A DNA stretch of 64,000 nucleotides, taken from assembly GCA_017893485.1 (NCBI GenBank), contig CM030360.1, positions 144,034,697 to 144,098,696 on the forward strand. Reading direction: 5' to 3'. Position numbers and translations under genes: made by a program. The notes under the pieces were generated by a model that had not been told where the DNA came from, ran no database searches, and saw nothing but the letters and a program-made list of their open reading frames with translations. Position 1 is the first letter of the stretch, and each line of letters opens with the position of its first letter. Of the stretch, positions 1 to 17,080 are shown piece by piece. This stretch comes from Hemerocallis citrina (Eukaryota > Streptophyta > Magnoliopsida > Asparagales > Asphodelaceae).

Positions 1-654
1 GAGTATTGTGAGTGATTAAGAGATTTAAGAAGAAAAAAAATCGAGAGATTGGGTTGAGAGGCCGAATTCGGAGGCTAGGGTTTGGGGGTTGGGTTTAAGA
101 TAGCGCGAGCGCTTTTTGTGAGAGAGAAGTGAGATGAGAGTGAGATAGCGAGCGTGATTTAAGAGATTCACAATCGACACTCACAATCCACACCCCTACT
201 TGAGGAAAAAGTAGTGTCCCCTAGCACACGCTAACTGAGATAGCACGAAGATTTTTACTAGGCACGCTATCTCAGTTAGCGACAAGGAATTTTTGGTATT
301 AAACTTCTAAACAGGAACAGTCTGGAATATACTTACAAAAATTGGGATAGTTTGGTAAAAAATTCCGTACTCATGTTTAACTTCAGCATCCAGTCTACTA
401 ATAATATGGCTTCACAATGCAGCAAAACTAGCAAGTGAAAATTAGATAGGTGTCCAAGGGAATATCAAATCAAATTAAGGAGTGGCATGATGACACATTC
501 TATTGGATGATTACTAGTATTCTGTACGCCTAGTTAAGTTGCACATAACCCCTTTAAACTATGTTTTGGATAACATTTGTACATGCATATAAACAGTCAT
601 GTCCATGTATGCATATATTATCAACAATTACCTCCAATGAACCAGCAAAGCATT
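1..654. other. Intergenic, no gene recognised
   Basis: No open frame or exon here resembles a known protein on either strand. The first 200 bases are purine-rich and contain short runs such as ctagggtttggggg, as seen in plant 5' leaders. The only clear structure is the inverted repeat listed separately at 229-281. Confidence 0.5.
229..281. repeat. Perfect 16-bp inverted repeat (hairpin)
   Basis: The sequence cgctaactgagatagc at 229-244 is followed after 21 bases by its exact reverse complement at 266-281. It could be the stem of a small foldback element or the end of a degraded transposon. No flanking target duplication was seen. Confidence 0.6.
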
Positions 655-815
655 GGCTTGGATTCGAGTCCTCCAGAGCTTCTGCGAAGTAGTAGAAGAG
701 TAGAAGAGTGCCCTACCAGCCGTGGTGGAACATACCCTGAATACTGATCAAAATCTCACCCAAAACATATGGTTGCCCTGGTAACCTCTCAATCTCATCA
801 CCCTCCTAGACTCCA
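655..815 (-). pseudogene. Serine carboxypeptidase-like exon fragment
   Basis: Read on the minus strand, short peptides appear in the order expected for a plant serine carboxypeptidase-like (SCPL) N-terminal exon: RLPGQP (about 763-810), then FDQYSGYVPP (about 718-755), then ALFYYFAEALEDS-like sequence (about 657-705). In intact SCPL proteins these are one continuous stretch just after the signal peptide. Here they lie in different frames, and TTCTACTC-like duplicated bases cause one of the shifts. A stop also precedes RLPGQP. The catalytic Ser, Asp and His segments are absent. I read it as a decayed fragment lying 3' of RPL17. The match rests on short motifs recognised by eye. Confidence 0.4.
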
Positions 816-2134
816 CACTGATTATCATCAACATAGACATCGCACAGCTCCATCCAGTTATCACCAAAAACTATTGACATGTTAAGAGGCACTGCCTCTG
901 AATGCCCTCCTTTTGGCTGAAGCTGGCAATGGAGTCCTTCGTAGCTATTAATCACAGCTGGGGATTAAATACAGACAAGGAAAAGTAGAGGGAGGAATAA
1001 GTTATTAGGTGTCGTCAATGAAAGTGAGCTAACATCAATCAGTGCATGTATTCTTTGCTTATTCAGTCAACGGATTCGGGGAGATTTATAGATGGAAAGG
1101 CAAATTAATGTTTTAGAATGCAAGTTAGTTATTGAATGGCTTTTGAATGATGACACAAGTTCGTATTGCATGAATGGAGAGTTAGTGATTGTATTGTGCC
1201 TCCAGCTGTAGATTACACTGCTGCTTTTTTACTTGCAGTTGCTCCAACTACAGCTCCAGTAACCTAACTTCTTGTGGTTGAACAGATGCACTTGCAACCT
1301 GAAGTAAACTTCTCGAGTCAGTAAAATTTTTGAACTCGCAAAAACCTGATCCTGTGTATCACATACCGAAATTTTTAACGTTCCTGGAAAACCTACATCC
1401 CACTTACCAAAGCCCATGCACTCATACTTGGTGCAACCGTAATTGAAACACTTTACAATACCATATCTGATCCCATTACCAGCCATCACTGCTACTGACC
1501 ACATACAGCCACCAGCTACCAGTATCGATTGCTTTATCATTATTCCACTTGCAACTGCAATTGCAGAATTAATTTAGCTGCAATTACTATTGCAATCGTG
1601 GTAAACAAAATCAAACAGGAAAGATTAGGGAAACATCAAATGGGTGCACGGGTCCAACCACAGCAACAAAACGAGCAGTAAGAAACCATGTGGAAAATCC
1701 ACAATGTACCTAACAAATATGAGCCCTACATTTATGCTGTGAGGACTGTGCCATTGGATAAGAAGAATTAACATGCAAACTTCGTAGGTTGATTACAGCA
1801 AGAAAATCATTCCACGGGAAAGCAGAAGAATTGAAACTCCTTACAAAACAAACAAATCCCAGTTAGGTCAAGGAGTTTTCTAGCTCAATTTCCCATCCAT
1901 TTCCATTTAAGACACACGAACAACAAAAACAACACAATCTTGTGCAGTATCCGGAACCCTAATATTGTCTGCATAACTGAATTAAACAAAACTCGAGTCA
2001 CAATCTGACATTGCAAAAACCAAACAAGGTAACAAAAATTATCTGATGTTCAAATTCTAACATAACCATTTGAAGAAATGAAAACTGGGGTACAGAATTT
2101 CATTGGCAAATTCTGGGTTTTCAAGCAGCAACTT
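816..2134. other. 3' flank of RPL17, no recognised gene
   Basis: The part next to 2134 is the likely 3' UTR of the RPL17 gene on the minus strand. A minus-strand open frame of about 100 codons (1229-1540) is Cys- and Gly-rich but matches no family I know. Its edges resemble neither splice sites nor a promoter. Nothing else is supported. Confidence 0.4.
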
Positions 2135-9202
<7,068 letters not shown>

Positions 9203-9300
9203 TGCGAATTTGGAGATTGGGGGCTGTGGCGGCGAGAGGGGAAAGGGGAACAGCCAAACCCTAACTCTTGCTCTCTCGTCTCTTAAATAGGCGAGTAAAT
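9203..9300 (-). promoter_or_regulatory. RPL17 core promoter and 5' leader
   Basis: On the minus strand a TATTTAAG box (about 9284-9292) is followed by a pyrimidine-rich start region. A perfect telo-box, TTAGGGTTT (plus-strand aaaccctaa, 9256-9264), comes next, and then a CT-rich leader up to the ATG at 9202. Telo-boxes near the start site are a known feature of plant ribosomal protein genes and link their expression to cell proliferation. The start site itself is inferred. Confidence 0.65.
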
Positions 9301-9334
9301 TGTAGTAAACCCCCTATAAAACCTATTTTAGTAA

Positions 9335-9944
9335 GAGAATCCACAGTTGTTTGCTATATTTGTCAATTTCTCATTTTTGGAGAAATGAAGGTATGCAGTC
9401 GTTTGCTACAGCTCCTTCTCATAAATGAGAAACGAAATTGCGATTCTCAAATTATGGGGGGCGAAAACATGTTTCGTCCCTATTTTTAAAAAAAATTTAA
9501 TGGGATCAGACGAGATATGTTGTTTCGTCTGACCAAATTTTTTTTTTAAAATGATCAGACAGTACAACATGTACCATGTACCATCTGGAAAAAGAAAGAA
9601 GAAAAAAAAATCACTGAAACGAGACATGTTGTCCCATTTCAAGCATTTTTAGCTTGGACGGGACAACATGTCCCGTCTCACCCAAATCCACAATTAGGTT
9701 AGTGTATAAGTTAGGTTAGTTTAGAATTTTAAGTAGGTTTAGATATATTTTATTATTTAATTTATTTAATTAACCTATTTTAGGATCTAATCGTTAATTA
9801 ATTAAATAGAAGAAAAAAAACGGACGAAACAACATGTACCATCTTTCTCAAATTTATAGCAAATCACCGTTGCACAAGAAATTCTTATTTGCAATTTTCT
9901 TTCGCCATTTTGCCATATTTTTTAGTAAACTATTGTGGATGCTC
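9335..9944. mobile_element. Tourist-like MITE (PIF/Harbinger type)
   Basis: The left end gagaatccacagttgtttgc and the inverted right end (reverse complement gagcatccacaatagtttac) are imperfect terminal repeats. They are flanked by the 3-bp duplication TAA (9332-9334 and 9945-9947), the PIF/Harbinger signature. There is no coding capacity. The interior holds repeated acaacatgt motifs in both orientations (9515-9850). It ends about 45 bases upstream of the RPL17 TATA-like box. Confidence 0.7.
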
Positions 9945-10429
9945 TAATGAGCTTACGAAGACCTTTCTGCAAAAGATATTGGGTAATTGCAAATAACTAA
10001 CTCGAGTTTTGGCTATTTGACATACCAACCATAATTAAATTTATTGTTTGAATTATAATTAAACTAGTATAATGTACGTGCAATGCACATCTAAAAAAAG
10101 TAAAGTCATCAAATTAAATGAATATATATCGAATAAGAAAAAAAATAGTTTATATTTGAATGTTTTGATTTGGGCTACACGTGTGGTGCACATTTATATT
10201 TGTTGAATATAGTTTAGACATGTATTATACGTGTTTATATGTTACAAAGTTAGGGTATGTTTGTTACAAACCCCAACTCTCTAATTAAAATAGTAGAGAA
10301 TAAAAATATACAATCCAAATATTTAAAATATATATGCAACATTATGTTCAAAAGAATGAAGATCCAAAAAAAAGATCAAATATGCATTTTTCACTACACT
10401 CACGCTCATTCATGCATTGGTCATATCCC
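9945..10429. other. AT-rich intergenic sequence
   Basis: No gene is seen. It contains the putative Helitron terminus at 10064-10092; otherwise it is AT-rich sequence with no recognised feature. Confidence 0.4.
10064..10092 (-). mobile_element. Putative Helitron 3' terminus
   Basis: Read on the minus strand, a short GTGCA..TGCAC hairpin is followed after about 10 bases by CTAG and a host T, the usual layout of a plant Helitron 3' end. The body would lie to the right. No matching 5' TC end was identified. Confidence 0.35.
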
Positions 10430-10640
10430 TGAATATAGACCCATCGGGCAGGGATAATCATTCCGGTCCTGGGAGAGGTGGCGGCTCCGTTTGTCGACCA
10501 GCTAAAGTAAGGAAGAATCAAAGCAACCAAAATATTCCTTGGTGAATCGGGGGAAAACTTGAATAATCCGAAAGCACCATGGAGGGCCACAAAAGTCTGC
10601 TCGTTCCTGTCCTTCGCTTCAGGGCATGTCCCTCGGTGTG
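10430..10640 (-). pseudogene. Possible organelle-derived insert with a psbD fragment
   Basis: This stretch is clearly more GC-rich than its surroundings. On the minus strand 10596-10564 encodes TFVALHGAFGL, identical to a conserved segment of photosystem II D2 (psbD). A CPEA triplet precedes it, as PEAQGD does in D2, but the residues between are missing and the sequence after it is not D2. It may be chloroplast DNA rearranged in the mitochondrion before transfer to the nucleus, or a short rearranged plastid insert. The identity rests on one short exact match. Confidence 0.4.
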
Positions 10641-10936
10641 GTCAGTACTCCATACTGTCGAGCAGCGCCCTCTTTTTTTCATCCCAAAGGCTTTTTTTTA
10701 TTGAACGCATAGCATAGCTAGGCTGACAAAGATATGGAAGAACTTTTTTCTAATGGGTTGCTTGCAAGGCATGATTATTGTTGCTTGCAAGGCATAATTA
10801 TTGTCATGTCATTCTAGTAATTCACTTATTATTATTAAAATTATTTTTTTTCCTATATATACAAGGTAATTTCTATGTCTAATTTCAAACTCATCCTCTA
10901 GTATTTTTCTAAACTTTCATTCTCCAAAAAATATAT

Positions 10937-11690
10937 ATGGTTAGGTTTAACAATAGCTTCTTTCAAATGATTCGTGAGGAAGCTGATAATCACAACGACT
11001 TTGAGTTGTTGGCAAATGTTGTCATAAACGACGTGCAACGTGTTAGCCGTAGACGATCAAAACAACATGGTGGTTCAATTGTATGCCATAATATAACTTA
11101 TAATGAAAGAGTGAGTGGGCATGATAGACTTTTTCGTGATTATTTTGCAGGATAACCTACCTATCCGGCCAAGTTATTTCGAAGGAGGTTTCGCATGACT
11201 CGTGATCTATTTTGTCACATTCAAACTGTTGTAGAAGTCCATGATCCTTACTTTCTCCAAAGAATTCATGCCACTGGACTTGTTGGTTTATCACCCCTTC
11301 AAAAGGTAACAGGTGCAATGAGGTGCTTGCTTATGGAGCCTCAGTTGATTCTGTAGACGATTATGTTCGCATCGGTGAAAGCACTGTCATAGAAAGTCTA
11401 AAAAGATTTGTAAAATCAGTTGTGGAATTGTTTGGAGACCATTACTTGAGGTCACCAAACGGCAATGACATCATTCGATTAGTAGCGCAAAATGAACAAC
11501 GTGGTATTCCTGGGATGTTAGGGAGTATCAATTGTATGCATTGGAAATGGAAAAATTGTCCAACTTCGTGGCATGGGATGTATAGTGGGCACATCCACGA
11601 ACCAACCCTTATTTTGGAAGTTGTGGCTTCACGCGATTGTTGGATATGGCACGCATTTTTTGGAATGTCGGGATGCTCATTTTGACGTCT
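10937..11690 (+). pseudogene. PIF/Harbinger DDE transposase relic
   Basis: Plus-strand pieces match the plant Harbinger transposase (DDE_Tnp_4 family). They include YFAG/TYPAKLFRRRFRM, an ATGLVGLSPLQK segment, the IGESTVIESLKRF helix, and GMLGSINCMHWKWKNCP, which holds the position of the first catalytic Asp (here Asn in SIN). A later segment reads EVVASRDCWIWHAFFGM. The frame is broken by a stop after about 72 codons and by frameshifts near 11320. Sequence after FFGM, which should carry the remaining catalytic acidic residues, is missing and abuts the opposite-strand ORF. It is not functional. Confidence 0.8.
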
Positions 11691-11880
11691 TTGTTGAATA
11701 TTTGAGTAGAACTCAACAAACCTTGCAACTTCTTGGTTAATAGTAGACCAACGGTTCATAAGAGAACCTTGAGTTCGGTTATAACAAACTGTTTGATTTT
11801 CTACAAAATAGTCATGTATTCTCTTCCAAAAACTACCCGTTTATTTATCAATATCTACAGCTGGATCCAAGCTTGTGTTT
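11442..11880 (-). pseudogene. Myb/SANT-like ORF1 relic of PIF/Harbinger
   Basis: From about 11880 leftward the minus strand encodes WLNTSLDPAVDID, a stop, then GSFWKRIHDYF, then GSLMNRWSTINQEVARF and FYSNIQQRR. This is the trihelix-like DNA-binding protein that accompanies plant PIF/Harbinger transposases. The stop at the TAA near 11845 breaks it. Beyond about 11690 the frame runs antisense through the transposase and is not real coding sequence. Confidence 0.6.
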
Positions 11881-12259
11881 AACCATCCAGATATGAGGAT
11901 TATCACCTTTGGTGTGAATTTTTTTGTTTTGTTGTGATTGTAACCTCATTGGAATTTCAACTTCATTGGGGACTTCAGATGATAACACATAGTTCAATGG
12001 AATTTGACCATTTTGATAACAGTCCTCACTTACAAATTGATCATCAATGTTTGACTCACTTAAAAGATCCGTGTAATAGTTATTTCTGGAGTACTCATCT
12101 GCACATATAAAATATCTAAATTAACTAATTAAACAATATAAGCATACGATTTAAAAATAAAAGTGTAGAGATAAATTAATTGCATAGTCATAAACTACAA
12201 AACTTACTGCACATACATGGCCAACAATAATAAAATCAATTTTAATAATAATTTAATTA

Positions 12260-12430
12260 AAACCTAACCCACATTAATCTAAATCGAAATTAACTATTAT
12301 CATCTATTAAAAGCAACCCAACCCACATTACTTAAACCCAACCCAACCCACATCAATTAAAACCTAACCCACATAACTTAAACCAAACTCAACCTGTGCC
12401 TTCTATTAAAATCAACCCACCGCCATTTCT
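12260..12430. repeat. Degenerate acccaaccc/acctaaccc repeat tract
   Basis: Imperfect repeats of the type acccaacccacatta with spacers form a low-complexity tract inside the Harbinger remnant. Unit spacing is irregular. Confidence 0.5.
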
Positions 12431-12879
12431 ATACCAGAAACTTCTATAACTTCAAAATCTTCTCACCTTAACGAAGAAGAAGATGAACAGGGCGAAAAGC
12501 AGGATGCTAGGAGGTACACGCGCTGAAGATGGGTTCTTCGAGATTCCAGCGTAGCTCCGCATTCAAATTTTCCTTTTACAGGCATTAAAGCGATTTGTTT
12601 TTGAAGAAATCCACAGAAATGATATGAAGTTATGGTAGTCTGAAATTTGTTGTCTTTATAATTGCAAAAATAGATCCGTTAAGATTCTATCTGTTGGGTT
12701 ATTTTCCCCCAATTTTGTAATTTTGCTGAGCCCCCTTCTCCCTCTCTATTTTACCTAGTACTGTTCACGCTCGACAAAATGCCTAGTCAATTTGGCTAGC
12801 CGTTGGAGAGCCAAATTGGAGGTGGCTAGCTACATTTGTTGATGCCTAGCTATTTTACAAAGCCCTTGGAGATGCTCTA

Positions 12880-13407
12880 AGTATAACTAGATTATATTTT
12901 TTTCTTCAACAATGAGTAACATATTTAATATATTAAAAATAATGAGTACCATAATTTAGTTTTAGATGAAAACCACTCCTTAGTCTGATACTCTTTAGTT
13001 CGGCGATTGGGTCGTTGAAGAGATAATCACCTTCAAAAGGTTTTCTGTAGTGCTTGGAGGCATGGTCAGGACTTTAAGATAGCAAATAGTGGCCTTTGTT
13101 CCGGATTATCTCCCTAATGAGGAGGCCTTGGATAAAGCTTGCAATTTCAATTGCAAAATCAAGCTATTAAAACTTTGGGACTAGTGCTTAGCTAGGTTAA
13201 CTTAAGAAAGTATTTTTTGAAGGAGTAAACTCAAGAAAGTTGATGGAATACCATTTATTGATTGAGTGATAGAATAGTCGGATGGAAAGGGAAATCTCTC
13301 TTGGTTGAGGGTCGTGTTGTTACAAAAGTTTACAAGAAAACAAAATTGATTGAAAGACACAAAAACAAAGAAGGAGAAGAAGATGTTCAAAAACCGAACA
13401 AATTATA
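12880..13407. other. Intergenic, no gene recognised
   Basis: AT-rich sequence with only short open frames and no family resemblance. Confidence 0.4.
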
Positions 13408-13440
13408 TGTAATACCCCGTAATTTTAAAGAGATATAATA

Positions 13441-13486
<46 letters not shown>

Positions 13487-13490
13487 CTAT
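13408..13490. repeat. LTR-start-like sequence plus (TA)n
   Basis: The tgtaataccccgtaatttt at 13408 resembles the 5' LTR start of the small element at 55292-56456 (TGTAATACCCCGTATTT on its strand). It is followed by a TA run at about 13441-13485. It may be the truncated start of a related LTR. Confidence 0.35.
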
Positions 13491-14108
13491 TATAAAAGCC
13501 ACAATATAAAAAAAAAATATGTCAGGAGAAGATCTGGACCGTCGATCTATTTTATTGATCTACAAGATTAAAGGCTCATATTAAATAACTTAATAAGAAC
13601 GTGTATTACACGTGCAATGTTTTTTTTTCCTCTCTTCTGTATGCATTCCCATCTATCTCAACCATTCAAAATAAATTTGTCCCCCAAAAAACAACAAAAA
13701 AGTCGCCCTAAAAAAACAAGAAATTGGAGCCGATCGATCGCTCGATCACGAACGAGGAAGAAGAATACGACGACGATCCCCATTTGCTCTTCAGAACCCT
13801 TGATTTCCAATCGATCGTGTTTCCCGTTCTTCCCCGACTGTAAAAAACCCCCTTCTTTCTCCACTTCTCCGCAAATCGGCCATGAAACCCTAAAATTTCC
13901 GAGCAATCTTACTCAGATTTTGGGATTAGGGTTTCTTCCTTCCCAAGTTTGAATCTTGCCGCTTAATTCGTTCATGGGTCTGTCGATTTTGTCCAGGTTA
14001 GGGTCTGTTTAGCGTAGGATTCATTCATTCCTTTTTTTAGATGGGTCTGTAGATTTTGTTGAAATTAGGGGTTATATAGTGTAAAGGTTCGATCTTGGTT
14101 AGATTAAT
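13491..14108 (+). promoter_or_regulatory. 5' flank of the PI4K-gamma pseudogene
   Basis: Sequence up to the ATG at 14109 looks like a plant gene 5' region. It has CT-rich stretches, a telo-box-like aaaccctaa (13885-13893) and a 'gggtttcttccttcccaag' leader. The former promoter therefore seems to have been duplicated with the gene. No start site can be fixed. Confidence 0.35.
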
Positions 14109-15290
14109 ATGTCTGCCGGAATTGCTGCGTTGAGTGTAGCCCCAATTTTAGATGACCCGGTCCTTTCCCCCATTCGATTCGATGCCGATAGGTCAGCTCA
14201 CTGCTTACCCGAGTCGATATTGATATTCCTTTCGGTTCCGGGTAATTCTGTGATCCCATTGCGGGTGCTTGAGTCTGATTCGATTGCTTTTGTGAAGCTT
14301 CGAATACAGAATTATAAAGGGTTTGTGAGTAAGAAGCAGAAGCTTGTGTTTGATGGGCGGGAGCTTGCGAGGAGTAATAGTTTGGTTAGGGATTATGGAG
14401 TGTCGGATGGGAATGTGCTTCATCTTGTCATTAAGTTGTCGAATTTGAGGTTGATTACGGTGAAGACTGCTTGTGGAAAGAAGTTTCAGTTTCAGGTGGA
14501 GAGTTGTAAGAATGTGGGGTATGTTAAGAAGCAGATTTAGGAGAAGGGGAATGGGTTTGTGGATCTTAGTAAGCAGAGGTTAATTTGTGATGGTGAGGAG
14601 CTTGAGGATGATCAGAAGATTATTAATGATGTGTGTAAGAATAACGATGCGGTTATTCATTTGTTGGTGCGGAAGTCAGCAAAGATTAGGAGTAAGCAGG
14701 TTGAGAAGGATTTTGAGCTGTTGGTTGACGCCGATGAGTATGATGATTTGGTTGATGAGAAACAGGAACTGCCCAATGGGAATGTGTGGATCGAGCCCTT
14801 GATTGTTAATACTAAAATTGAGTTGTCACCAGGGAGCATTGATTTGGTGCAGTCCTCATTTGCTGGGTTAGAAAAGGGGAATCTGCCAGTAATGTCATCT
14901 GAAGGATCAGGGGGTGCCTACTTCATGCATGACGAATCGGGGTTTAATTATGTTGCTGTGTTCAAGCCAATGGATGAGGAGCCAATGGCAGAAAACAAAC
15001 CGCGTGGGCTTCCTGTGGCTTTGGATGGTGAAGGATTGAAAAGGGGTACAAGGGTAGGGGAAGGTGCTTTCAGGGAAGTAGCCGCATATGTACTTGATCA
15101 TCCAATTGATGGGCGTCGAACATGGCCATCTGATGAAGTTGGGTTTGCTGGCGTTCCTCCAACAACAATGGTGAAGTGCTTGAAAAGCTGTTTCACACAT
15201 CATGATGGTTGTGGGGTGATCTATAGGATGGTTTCTGGTGTGGTAAATTTTATTTTTAATTTCTATAATTTTTGGGTTTACCTCTCTTAG
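14109..15290 (+). pseudogene. Phosphatidylinositol 4-kinase gamma (ubiquitin-like domain) pseudogene
   Basis: Intact plant PI4K-gamma (UbDK) proteins carry one or two ubiquitin-like domains and a PI3/PI4-kinase-type catalytic domain. Here the first ubiquitin-like domain is whole (about residues 37-110; LRIQNYKGF, KLVFDGRELARS). The second is interrupted by an in-frame TAG at 14538-14540, yet the same frame continues with RLICDGEELEDDQKI. The kinase N-lobe follows: GSGGAYFMHDESGFNYVAVF with the ATP-binding Lys, GEGAFREVAAYVLD, and GFAGVPPTTMVKCL. After HHDGCG (about 15205) similarity stops, and the catalytic loop and activation Asp are absent from the rest of the window. It is a truncated, non-catalytic copy. 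Read-through or restart at 14559 is possible but would not restore kinase activity. Confidence 0.85.
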
Positions 15291-17080
15291 AAATGATGCA
15301 AAAAGTATTCCCTTTGTTGGATTTATAATTTAATTAATGCCCTCTTTAAAATTTTATTAATCTTGGGGTGTTTCAATTTGGGTATGTTTCCCGTTTGATT
15401 TGGATGTAATATATCTTTCTCAGTTTTTTTGATTATTATTGTTTTTGCGTTTAGGATTGTAGTTGTTATTTTGGTTGAAAAGTTTCCTGTTTGGAACTTT
15501 TTTTGTTGTATGATGCATTGTGATATAGTTCACGGTTGCTTCAGAACATTGTTTTCAGGTGCGTTTTCCTTCAGATTATAAAGCTTGACGTGCCTCATTG
15601 TGCTTGCATGTACATAAAAAATGTGGTGCTTTTGAGGCGATGACAATAATCGAGAGATATTAAACTCTAATGTTAGAGAAGTTTCTCTGGTCTTTTATTT
15701 GAAAAGGGATGCAAAATCAAAATCCTTTATTTCTCTTTTCCAAACTGAACCCCTTCCTTTCTGATCGTATTATTCCTGTGCTTATTGGTTGCTGCTTTTT
15801 GATTTTCTTGGTTATTTTAGTTTATCTTTGTTACCGTCCCTTTGAGAGTTATACAGACAAATATAGACAAATATAGACAAGAAAGGGAATGCTTGGTTGA
15901 AATATTTACGTGCATTGGCTGCTTGCATGTTACCCGATGTCATTGCTTTCCCCATGATCTTGAAAGTTTATAGGTTCTGCATCTAATTAATGCTTTGTCT
16001 TTTTTTGTTGGTTTAGGTCCTTATCTTTCTTTATAGCTCCTTTGTTTGGATTGTGTACTAAGATGGTATGTGATAAATGGAAAAATGATGGATCTTTTTA
16101 AGTAGATCTAATCTCTTTCTGTTGTCATATGTCGAGTTTGATGTTTGGTTATCTTTTGTTGCATTGCTTAAATATTTTCCTTCATAAGGTATTTTATATG
16201 GATTGTCTGCTATGGTGTTGTGCAATAAATGAGAAAATGATGGGTTTTTTATATATATAAATATCTTCCCTTTTTTTTGATATATGGATCATGCTTTTCA
16301 TATATCGAGTTATGGAATTTCATTGCATGATTGTTTTGTATGTGTATTTGTTTGGTTATTGGTTTCTAATTAAGTTTTGTTCTCAATGTTGATGTGGCTG
16401 GAAAGATGAATTTGGTGTACTGATGTCCGAGCAATGGGTTCATGGTGTTCAAAAGTTTTGAAGTTGTTTAAATCCTTAAAACAATTGGGAGGTTCTGGAA
16501 AGCTTTTACTTGATCACTAAAGGGATATGTTTTCTTCCAGATTCTCTTCAAGAGGTGCATGATTTCAATCTCGCCAAATATGTGTCTTCGGTGTTTGTCA
16601 GACAAGGGGTACATGGTGATAATGGACTTGTGAAGAGGGGATTTATCCTTTTCTTGCTCATCTCTTCAATGTGTTCTATTTTATTTCATGTCCCTTTATC
16701 TGTAATTGAGGCGATAATGATGGAGTAAAACCAGGCTCTGAAATTTGAGAAATTTCTTAGATTCTGTCTGAAATGGGAAGCGAAACCCTGCACCTTCCTT
16801 TCTCTTTGCTGGTTCTATCTTCTCTGCAACCCTGGCGAGGTGACTCTAAAAGGTTGCAGTGAAATGCTTGCATAGAAAGAAAAAACATTTCAAAAAAGTT
16901 GGTGATCATGGGTTGAATTCAAGACACATGGTAATACTTCTGTCAGGAGTGATATTACTCTGCAGCAGCACACCAACTTTGCGGGAAGTGGAAACTGCAA
17001 TACACATTCTATGCCTGGATTTACTTCCAAGAGGCCATTTGATAATGGAGCTAATGATATGCATTTAATTCAAGCGTTCG
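15291..17080. other. Non-coding flank, no recognised gene
   Basis: This is T-rich, intron-like sequence. Two plus-strand open frames of about 70 codons (16510-16728 and 16859-17068) have no recognisable domain. Confidence 0.4.

Larger units (their letters stand above)
10937..12877. mobile_element. Decayed PIF/Harbinger transposon
   Basis: The element contains a transposase relic on the plus strand and a Myb/SANT-like second ORF relic on the minus strand, converging near 11690. The right end reads caaagcccttggagatgctc at 12858-12877, followed by TAA, which fits a PIF/Harbinger end and target duplication. I could not find the matching left terminus, so the left boundary is the first coding codon, not a true end. 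Confidence 0.6.

Noticed and set aside
12260..12430. Interstitial telomere repeat
   Set aside because: The motif is acccaaccc or acctaaccc with irregular spacers, not the plant telomere unit in tandem.
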